Positions 54,719-64,000 of a stretch of 64,000 nucleotides of DNA are shown here, one piece after another. A model generated the notes under the pieces. The model searched no databases. It saw only the letters and a program-made list of their open reading frames with translations, and was not told where the DNA came from. How positions within the stretch are numbered: the first letter of the stretch is position 1; the number at the start of each line of letters is the position of its first letter. The position numbers and the translations under genes are program-made. The stretch is from Trifolium pratense. Taxonomy: Eukaryota > Streptophyta > Magnoliopsida > Fabales > Fabaceae. The stretch covers positions 20,398,001 through 20,462,000 of the forward strand of contig NC_060060.1 of NCBI RefSeq assembly GCF_020283565.1, given 5' to 3'.

Positions 54719-57072
54719 AATTAAGTTTACTATTGTCAAAAAAAAACTAATGACGTATAATCCCACCACAATTTTTTATCTAATAATTTCATTGCTCTTT
54801 ACAATTTGCAAGTTTTCTTGAGTAAGCACAATTTGCAAATTTGAAGCAACTTTTTTAACAATCTAGCTTAGAATACATTAATTTCTGACCAATTAAACAA
54901 TTACCAAGTCTCTATAAATATTAAATATAATAATCTAAAATTATGTATGAATTTTTAGTAATAATTGTCACTTCCTCCATATAAAAAATAAAAAGAAACA
55001 TGAGTCTCCCTTTAAAATGCAAATACAAACATAAATCATCAAATTCATTACAAGACAAAATTGGCATTGGTCAAATCACATTCACAAATATTCTTTTATT
55101 ACTAGGACTAAGATAACGTTTGGCAAGCAAGTTTTATCTTCACCTTTACCTGTGGCTTAAGAACAATGTAACAAAATGTTCATTCAGATTGACACTGAAA
55201 AATAGAGATAAGGAAGTAGTGTCAATTACAAACCAAAAGCTGCTATTAACTCACATTTCGCTTTCTTTATCCTTTTCATTGTGTGCTTTGCATATACCCC
55301 CCTTCAAATTCATTTTCATTCCTCTATTTGTTAGATGCACCTTTTAGTCCAATGCAACATAAGCACCTAACAGTCTGTTAGCTATTTTTCTCAAATTCCC
55401 TTCACCACCAATATCATTCATCTGGCAAGGCAAAATAAGTCCAATTGGTAATCTCTTTTCCTCCCTCTCTCCAATTATCTACTTTTGATACATGTCTTTA
55501 AAATTTATATTTTGTATATTTGCGGATGGTTGGAATGACATTTAGTTGTGAATTTTCTTTTCAATTGTGATGGAGAGAAGATGCATTTGAAAAATAATAT
55601 TTTGAAATTTATTTAGATTTTTTTAAAAAAATATAATCTATTTAAAAAAAAAACATTTTCAAAACCTTTTTTAATGTTTTTTTATAATGTTTATTTCTGA
55701 CGAATTCTATAATGTTTATTGTATTAGTGCAAACTGGAACAAGAAACAGTAATAGTAAGTTGGTCACAAATCTTATGGGCCACAAGTATTAGAACTTTCC
55801 TGCTTTTGACACCCCCATAAGAACACATTTTTCACCACTTGCTTTTAACAATAAATTAACGTTTATTGTTCTAAAGCGGTAAAGCCCCCCCTCCCCCCAC
55901 ATTTCTCTTCTCACAAAACAAAATCCATTTTTTGCAGCTGAGAAAAACTTTGAGTTGCGTTTCCCGAATTTTTTTGCCTTGGTTTGGGGGATAAAAGATA
56001 CATGTGTGTTATGCTGATAAAATATATAATTTATTAATATAATATATCTCTCAGTCAAAAAATATATTATCATAAGATACTTTTCAATAAAATATGCACT
56101 CCTAAAAGATATCTTTCGATAAGGTTAGAGAATTCTAACAAAATGGTGGAAGAAAAGCAATTGTACGAAGTAATACGTAATATTCTTGGGATTATTTAGA
56201 TTTGAAAATTGAAATGGTTGATTTTATTTATTTTTTTGTCTGGAAATGCAAAGCAGGGTGAAGAGGAGCAAATACATTCATGGCTGGGGCATTCAAAAAA
56301 TGCATGCTGTGTTGTACAAGCAAGATTGTGTCGGTATGTTTGTTTATTGAGTTTTGATTGATTTTGAATCTTTAATTACTTAGAACTAGACAGGTTGTCC
56401 TCAATAATCAATACATTAGTTTAATAAAATAAAAAATCAATAATTGTTAATCTTAATCAATATTGTCAACAAAAAAAAAGTTAAGTTGATTATGAAATTG
56501 GCATGCATGGTCAAACAAAACAGGTGTTATACATTTATGCACCAAAGTACCCATTGGTGACACATTGAATTCATTAACTTGCTAATATAAAAAATTGAAT
56601 TCATAGTACAAAGTTCTACAAGGCACATGCCTTGCCATATATGTTTTCCTATCCTTTTATTTGTGTTCTCACTCTCTTCAAATTGTTAATTAATCTCAAT
56701 AAGTCAACTTTCCAAATAAATAAACTACTACTACATCACTGCTCATCATCTATTTATTATCATTCATTAAAATAAAAGGGAATAAGGTCAAAATTTTCCA
56801 ATTAATTAGGAAATAATGTATAGCACTCCCTCTGGCTCCTTGCACAAAAAAAAAATTATAGTACTAGTAGTATGTATGTAGCACTAACTCCATTATAGGA
56901 CGTAGTAGTATTTTTTTGTTAGTTTATGACTTTTGTTTACACATCAAATTATTCAAATATACACCCACCTATATATATAATTGGTCATTTTATACCGCTC
57001 ATTTCCATCACCACACCTTTTTTTTAAAATTTTATTGGATAAATGAAATAATCAGAATTCAAGCTTCGATCT

Positions 57073-57074
<2 letters not shown>
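54719..57074. other. Gene-free interval
   Basis: AT-rich sequence with scattered simple repeats and no supportable gene. Frames at 55120-55347 and 55789-56073 show no domain or coding bias. Confidence 0.5.

Positions 57075-57142
<68 letters not shown>
57075..57142. repeat. (TA)n microsatellite
   Basis: About 34 uninterrupted TA units. The apparent open frame through it is a repeat artefact. The assembled length should be treated with caution. Confidence 0.95.
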
Positions 57143-57147
<5 letters not shown>

Positions 57148-57734
57148 ATGTTCCTCTCTACTGAACTAAATTTACCGGAAAAACATCACAAATTATTGGA
57201 CTGACTATTTTAAGTTTTTAAGATTAAACCATGATACAATACTCCACGGCCCCACCTGTCATCAGATTCCACTTTGTTTTTCTAGTTAGTTACAGTACGC
57301 ATGTGATTAAAAAAAGCTCTACATACTATCACCGAATAGAGCCTATATTAGCCATATGTTATTTACACCAAATACAGCCTATATTTTTAAAATTATAAGA
57401 TCTGTTTAATATGAACAGGAACTCTACTATTTATAATATATTTTAGTGAAATGTTATTAATATTTCCCGTACGCAATCCTTTGTAATTCAATTTTAATTA
57501 AAAATGGTAAATTTAAATAATTTGATATATTTATATATTAAATTTGGTTGGGAGAATGGAGTGAGTCATCCCTAACACGGTGAGTTTTTTTTTTTAACAA
57601 TGTAATTCATTTAACATAGTTACTAAAAAAAATTGCAACCTCTTGACAAAAATAAAGAGGGTAAAATTGCAACCACCTGGGTGATTGTTTTTTTCATATC
57701 TTTTCCCTAATTTTTTATGGTATTATCCGGCCAT

Positions 57735-57815
57735 TATGCATGTCTGATGTCTTAATATGTAAGGACATGCATGTGAAATGCAGAAATTCGGGTTCGATCC
57801 TTGATACTTGATAAA
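57735..57815 (+). mobile_element. SINE-like relic
   Basis: B-box-like CGGGTTCGATCCTTG near 57789, followed by an A-run near 57814, after a weak A-box. Fragmentary. Confidence 0.35.
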
Positions 57816-58070
57816 AAAAAAAATTGGTCACTAAGCTGTTTGATAAAAAAAAAACTAATTTTTTTCACATGATAAGTCTAATCTTTTTTGGTTTTTTGTC
57901 AAGTAGCATATTAGCTATAAATTTCACCTTAAATATAAATAATTTGAGTATTCAGGATTCAAACTCTAATTCCTATTGATATATTTACTAATTCACCTAA
58001 ATTCATGGGGACTATGATAAGTCTAATCTGTTTTGCTGAAATATTCTCCAATATTAATGTGTACGATATT

Positions 58071-58727
58071 CTATGTTGCATGGGTACTCCATTTTAGACC
58101 GAGTACCGGTACCGGATACGTACCGGGTACCGGTACGCGTATGGTACTCCCCCGGTACGCACCGACGCCGTACCTAATTTTTTTGTTTGTTTTTTGCAAT
58201 GGGTACACGCGTGGTACACCTGTGGTACGCGCGTGGTACACCAATCCAAAAAAACACGATTTTTTTTTTTTCTCCTTTTTTTTTATTATTAGTTTTCTTT
58301 TTATAGGAAGATTTACGTTTTTTATTTGTTTATAATATATAGTTGATAATCGTAGAGATGAATGAGATTTATTTAATATATAGTTGATATTCTTGAAATT
58401 GCTAGTCTTACTCGCGGTGAACCTAACTAGAGGTCACTCTTTTTAGTGATGATGAAGAGGGAAATAATTGACTCTTTTTGAGCTAATTGATTTTTAATTT
58501 TTTGATGTTTCGAACAATTTAAATTACATTTAAAGTGTGGTGTGATCTTTTTTATGGTTAATTATTTGTTTTAACAATATAACTATATTATTTGATATAT
58601 ATATATAATTATATTTTTTAAAAAAAATTATAGGACGTACCCGTACCTTAATTTTTCTAAAAATGACGTACCCCGTACCGGTACCGGTAGCGGGTACCGG
58701 TACCGTACCCGCACCCGGGCAACATAG
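58071..58727. mobile_element. Non-autonomous hAT element
   Basis: A 657 bp element with ends CTATGTTGCATGGGTACTCC and the inverse of CCCGGGCAACATAG, flanked by an exact 8 bp duplication ACGATATT (58063-58070 and 58728-58735). Subterminal parts are packed with GGTACC/GTACCGG motifs. No transposase. The frame 58033-58335 runs through it and is not a gene. Confidence 0.9.
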
Positions 58728-59029
58728 ACGATATTATATTTACTTATCTATTTATATATAATCATATATTCAAGTGATTATTTTTTTTATAGAGATTATT
58801 TTTAATTGATTATTAGTCACGGCACACATTATTTTTATTGTCATTTTACTAGAGTAATTAATATAAAAGCCATAAAAAGTATTAAAAAATTGTATGTTGA
58901 AAAATAAAAACAATTCCTTTTTTTATAACAAAAAACAAAAAAACTACTTGCCAAAAACAAAAGAAGATAAGAACAATATTCAGTCAACAACAAATTTGAT
59001 CGTATTTTTTTTTTATAATTTTTTTTGTC

Positions 59030-59160
59030 AAGTAGTTTAATTAGTGATTAAAAATTTCACTCTTAAATTTGATAAGTGTGATGATCGAGGTTCGAACCTC
59101 GCGCTTCTGTATATATATATAATGCAATATTACTGTCAATTGAGCTAAACTCACCATTGA
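59030..59160 (+). mobile_element. SINE-like element
   Basis: Contains AGTAGTTTAATTAGTGATTA then B-box GAGGTTCGAACCTCGC near 59088 and TCTGTATATATATATAATGC. Same general layout as the copy at 33570. Confidence 0.5.
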
Positions 59161-59324
59161 AAACCATAATATTTTTATTTAATAAAAGTTATTTCCATGT
59201 TTAATCCTCATAAAAGACTCGACCCTAAATAAGATAGTGCATTTATTAATTATTCTCTCATTCCAAATTTTTGATTTTGATTACAAACAAAATTGAGTAA
59301 TTTGAAAATTGAGTATTGTCCACA

Positions 59325-59615
59325 AGTCATAACTCAATTGATAAAAATATAGAAATGATTAGGCCGGACTTTATGATCAGATTGAAATATCAACTTCTTC
59401 ATTTATGTTTTAAATTATAATGACTTTGTCATTTTATCTATCCAAAACATAGTATTAATTTGTCAAACAATAAAATAGAGTAATTAAAAAATGAAACTTA
59501 TATTTCACGCACAATGCTAAAATTGTTAGATCGGACTCCATGATCGGAATTCTAATCGCGACACCCCATTTATGTGTGTTTATAATAGCTTTGCCTTTAT
59601 GTGCATCTACCAAAA
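59325..59615 (+). mobile_element. Two decayed SINE copies
   Basis: About 59325-59445 and 59505-59615 each share the plan of the element at 43328: a GATCGGACT-like or GGCCGGACTTTATGATC stretch, then ATTTATGTGTGTTT / CTTTGTCATTTTATCTATCC. B-boxes are degraded. From 59640 to 60330 there is no gene; three near-repeats of TTTATTTTTGGAAAATG occur at 59770, 59849 and 59939. Confidence 0.45.
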
Positions 59616-60329
59616 AAATAAAATAAAGCAAAGACTAAATATTAAACAACGATACTTTCTTTTTTCTTTTTTTTTTGAACTCTGTTTTTTTTTTATATAA
59701 AAAAAATCTCAATAATTTAAAATTCGGTATTGAGTTTAATCACTTGATTATATTTTTAAACGAAATATTATTTATTTTTGGAAAATGTTAACTTTTTCAC
59801 TAAGAACATATATTAAGAAATTCAAAGCAGATATAGCATAGTATTATTTATTTTTGGAAAATGCCAACTTGTTCTTTAAGGATACTCCATAAGAAACTTT
59901 TTTTTTTTTGAAAAATTACATATTAAGAAACTCAATATTTATTTTTGGAAAATGTTAGCTTGTTCACATATTCCAAAAATGGGCTGTTTGCCCTCATCTT
60001 ATCAAAAAAACATATTAAGAAATTCAGTTCAGTGTAGATAAAACGTAGTACTATTTATTTTTGAAAAATGCCAACTTATTCTTTAAGAATACATATTAAA
60101 AAACTCAATGCAAATAAATTGTTTTACAAGCCATGCATCTAATATTCCCTTAAAAATTTAAATATCTTTTTATATAAAATTTTTTGCTTTCAAATTTCTT
60201 TTCACACAAGTTAATTCAACTCTTTATTTTCTTTTCCTTTTTTCATGAAAATGAAATACTCACTAGTTTGTTTATAGGTGGTGTCAACAACAAATAATAT
60301 TTCATTTCATTACAATACAAACCGTGTTA

Positions 60330-60786
60330 AGTGGCACACCAAACAAAAGTCTTGTTCCCCTTTCTGCTCTCTCTCTCTCTCTCTCTAGACTATAGCCATA
60401 GCCATATCTATTACCGCGTCAAACTTCTTTCCTATTTCCTCCAATTTTCTTCATCACTATCACACACACCAAACAAAAAAACAAAGGTTCGATTCTCTTC
60501 CAATTCCACAACCAGATTCAGATCATACTCGTTTATTACCTACGATTCACGTCAAATCACAAATATTAATTATAATTTATTTATTGATTTCATTCTTGAT
60601 CTTCACTCTTATCTTTGTTTTATTATTAATCAATTTCAACTTATCTTGTAATTAATGTCATTCAACTCATCGATTCATTTTCTGTTATAAAATAATTTTG
60701 ATCGGTCAATTTCTGTTATCATACGAAAAAGTTGATTCGTTGTTTTTGTTTCGTCTCTGTTTTTGTTACGAATTCAGAAGGAAGAC
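60330..60786 (+). other. Leader region of the beta-carbonic anhydrase gene
   Basis: CT-rich sequence, including a (CT)n tract at 60366-60387, leading to the ATG at 60787. Acceptor-like TTCAG occurs just before (near 60776), so a leader intron is possible. The frame starting at 60331 begins with GTG and shows no transit-peptide link to the gene. Confidence 0.4.
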
Positions 60787-60847
60787 ATGGCTGCAGAATC
60801 ATACGAAGAAACCATCGCAACACTCACCAGACTTCTCCAGTAAGATA

Positions 60848-60920
<73 letters not shown>

Positions 60921-63741
60921 TGAATTTCGGTTATGTTTTTTGGTGTTAACTTTTCATTTGAGAAGGAGGTGACGGTGGTTCTGTTACGGGACCCACAGAA
61001 ACTTTGTATTTTCCGTGCAATGTAACGGTTTCCGTTTCATTTTTTAATATTTTTTTATTTTAGGGAGAAAGCTGAACTAGGAGGAATCGCCGCCGTTAAG
61101 ATAAAGCAGCTGACGGCGGAGTTACAGGCAAACGGTTCAAAGCCGTTTAACCCGGAAGAGAGGATCCGATCCGGATTTGTTCATTTCAAGACAGAGAAAT
61201 TTGAGTACGTTTTTGCTTTTACTGATGAGTTTAATTAGGATCATTTTTGCTACAATTGGTTTCGTACCTACGGAATTAGGAAGATTCTTGTTTAAAAGTA
61301 ACTGTTACTATTGGATAAAATTAGTTGACGGAGAAAGTGAAAGCCAAACCGATAGTATTCTATTTTGTCTCATATCTTAAATCAGATGATTCTTTTTGGT
61401 TAATTAAGCTAATCTACTTACCAAAAAAAAAATTTAAGCTAATCTATAATGAAAAAATAACTAGTATTGGATGAAATTTTTACTTAAAAGTTGAAAATTA
61501 GATATTTAACTAGACAATGTTAATATTATTAAGTATAATATCTTATCCGATTTAAATCGTGTATTGTGTTATGTGTCTGTATGAATTTTAAGGAGTGTTT
61601 GACACTTTGTATCGTGACATTACACGATACTTTAATGAGACTCGAATATAATTTTTTTTATGTTTTCACAATAAAATTTTGACTGAAATACTTTTTTTTG
61701 TTGGTAAAATAGTGTTAAAAATTTCATCATTAAGATGATAAATAGAGTATTTAAAGTTCGAATTTGTGAACTGACTGAACTAAATTTATAGGAGGAAATT
61801 CTTCGTTTATTTACATGTCATTAGACTTTAATAAAAAATTCAAATTAAATGAAAACTAAGGACAAAGTCATTGTTAATTTTATTCAACAAAAAAAAAGTT
61901 ACACTTTAACCATTTAAGGTCAAATGCTAATTTATAAAATAATAAAAAAATGTTGATTTTTTTGACCCTTGAAAAAACTGATTATTACCAATGCTTTGGT
62001 GGTCATATGAGCATGGGGAGAGAACCCCTACCCATATGAGCATATTCTTCTCCACTATTGAAAAAGCAATGAGATTAGCCAAGTAGAAAGATGCTTTAGG
62101 TATGAAAACGGCATATCAAACCGCGTTTTGAATTTGAACCAAATAATATGCCACAATGTTGGAAAGAATTATTTTTATTTGACATTATTAAAATTTAATG
62201 AAAAGTACATTTTACTGAGATTATTGGTTGGTGCTGTACGTCTTCTTTTCAGGAAAAATCCTGATCTGTACGGTGAACTAGCCAAAGGCCAGAGCCCAAA
62301 GGTCAGATATATTATTACTACTAGTATATTTCACACTAATTATGTGTTTTCTTAATTCCTAATCAACTTTAATTTTTTATTCTTGCATCTTGTTGTCTCA
62401 CTAACAATGATTATATTTGTCTAATATTATATTTTTATGATTAATAATTCATCTAGGACCTTTGATGTATTAGTATATATTTCTATTTAAAAAAAATAAT
62501 TTCATTTTTATATTATTTGATCTATGCTATTATTAGTATACGAAAAAGAAGCATTGACTAAAAATTATGATCATCATAATAGAAAGTCTTCCTTATTGTT
62601 ATGGATAATATTCTGTGACTAATGATTATAGTGCACATGCAGTTTATGGTTTTTGCTTGCTCAGACTCTAGAGTTTGTCCTTCCCACATTTTGGATTTCC
62701 AACCTGGTGAAGCTTTTGTGGTCAGAAACATCGCTAACATGGTTCCACCATATGACAAGGTTTACTTTTGCAAAACATGAGCTAATTTCATTTTGTGATT
62801 TGATCTCTAACATTAAGAAAAGGTTATAACAATAATTATTAAAAACTAACCTTTAAAATTGAAATATATACTACGACATATTTAAATATGTATATTAAAA
62901 AAAAGTACACATACACACATTTATGAAATACTATCAATTAGATTTTTAATTTTGATGAAATTTTGTATAATTAATCTACCAAGAATTTTGAATTCAACAT
63001 TAAATTTATTGAGTTCACATGGAGTAAAAGGAATCCCCACCTACATGTGTGAAGTCACTTTATCATTTTTCACTGATTCATTCTCAAACCAAAATTCATT
63101 TTCTTTGAATTTTTGCAATATACCCAAAAAAAACATGGCTTCCATTTTATGAACACCAGCATCATTTTATCTTTATTTTCTTTATACTATCATTTTATCT
63201 TTGATAAAGCACTAAATATAATGAAACATTTGCAAATAATCATTAAAATATTAAGTATTTTTTAAATTTTAATAGCAATACACTATATTGTAATTACTTT
63301 ATTATTACAGTTATACAATTAAAATTAATCTACATCAAACTAATCAATTTCTAAAATATTTTTTAATTAATCTATAAAATATTTTTGTATTTGTATATTT
63401 GATTAAAAACTATAATTTCAGATTTCATGTATACTACTCAAACTTTTCATTTTCACTATTAGATCAATTCTAGTGACTCAATACTTATGTGTTTTCAAAT
63501 CTTATTAAATACAAGAAGTTAAATTATATTTTTTCAATATTAGTTTCATTAGTATCCTTCAAAATGAATGAAACTAAATATATACTAGTACCGTACATTT
63601 TTGTTGCAAAGTTATCCTCTTTTTGGATTACTGTTTTGGTGTTTCAATTGAGACACGAAAGTCTGACTGGCCTTTTTAATTTCGCAGACCAAGTATTCGG
63701 GAGCAGGGGCGGCCATTGAATATGCTGTCTTACATTTAAAG
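60787..63741 (+). CDS. Beta-carbonic anhydrase, 5' part (cut by window end)
   Basis: Interconverts CO2 and bicarbonate at a zinc centre. Exons visible: 60787-60839, 61064-61204, 62253-62301, 62643-62759 and 63688-63741 (138 codons, all junctions in phase). A donor GTACC follows 63741, and the rest lies beyond 64000. Landmarks: [18 protein letters not shown] start, [20 protein letters not shown], then [16 protein letters not shown] with zinc ligand Cys87 and the Asp89-Arg91 pair, [18 protein letters not shown] and [14 protein letters not shown]. The second-half HxxC ligands are off the window. No chloroplast transit peptide precedes this start, so this form looks cytosolic, unless an upstream exon adds one. 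A long (CT)n tract follows the exon 1 donor. Confidence 0.93.
60853..60914. repeat. (CT)n microsatellite at the start of carbonic anhydrase intron 1
   Basis: About 31 CT units starting 13 bases past the exon 1 donor (CA/GTAAGATAACAAA). In the transcript it is a long pyrimidine tract beside a 5' splice site. Confidence 0.95.
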
Positions 63742-64000
63742 GTACCACTGTAATTTCTTTTTAGTACTACTACTTCTCTTTCTTCACCAAAGTCCAAATA
63801 TTGTAGGAGTGGCATCTTATTATAATCGTAAATATAAATATCTTACTATTATGCTCTATTATATATATGGTGGGTCATGGTGAACGGTGGGAAGTTTGGT
63901 AGTAGTGGACATCATTTGGCATTGTTATGTTGCATTATTTGTGGATCCACACGCATCTCAATTTCCATTTCTTATTGTAAATTACCGGAAATAGCGCATC

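Noticed and set aside
56916..57143. 75-aa frame ending in Tyr-Ile repeats
   Set aside because: Translation of a (TA)n microsatellite.
60331..60651. 106-aa frame as a possible transit peptide for carbonic anhydrase
   Set aside because: Begins with GTG, crosses a CT repeat and is not joined in phase to exon 1; the ATG at 60787 starts the conserved protein.

Overview
This is a nuclear genome segment from a flowering plant. Every gene has plant-type GT-AG introns, intergenic DNA is AT-rich, and the spaces between genes hold hAT, Mutator-like and Stowaway elements, tRNA-derived SINE-like repeats and LINE relics. The gene set and repeat style suggest a papilionoid legume (Medicago/clover type), but that is inference. 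No bacterial, viral or organellar gene set is present.

Layout. (1) 1-8000, plus strand: two tandem ARF1-class ADP-ribosylation factor genes with the same six coding exons. They encode the same 181-residue protein and differ only at silent sites. Copy A alone carries an intronic SINE and a duplicated 3'-UTR block; a Mutator-type MITE lies between the copies. (2) 9563-15030, minus: a 12-exon gene for the meiotic topoisomerase VI B-like protein MTOPVIB (472 aa), rebuilt in one open frame from exons mostly too short to show as ORFs. Its upstream side holds a long inverted repeat. (3) 15.6-24.4 kb: gene-free apart from MITEs and a 1.3 kb non-autonomous Mutator-like element. (4) 24473-24943, plus: a small single-pass membrane protein. 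(5) 25547-29164, minus: an 8-exon proline-rich extensin-like receptor kinase (PERK, 628 aa). (6) 29.2-45 kb: a transposon-rich block. Its core is a 3.6 kb element with long terminal inverted repeats that holds a roughly 180 bp tandem repeat, itself split by a hAT insertion. (7) 45082-45837, plus: a DUF1645 protein. (8) 48968-51338, minus, with a leader exon near 53 kb: the JAMM deubiquitinase AMSH2 (235 aa). (9) 53.2-60.3 kb: LINE RNase H relic, hAT element and SINE relics. (10) 60787 to the right edge, plus: the first five exons of a beta-carbonic anhydrase gene, cut by the window end.

The genes are not a functional cluster. They cover vesicle traffic (ARF), meiotic break formation (MTOPVIB), cell-wall signalling (PERK), endosomal deubiquitination (AMSH2) and carbonate chemistry (carbonic anhydrase). 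I saw no convincing undescribed system. The most informative structures are the identical ARF pair, the nested transposons whose target-site duplications can be read directly, the inverted repeat beside MTOPVIB, and the long repeat-filled AMSH2 leader with an upstream ORF.
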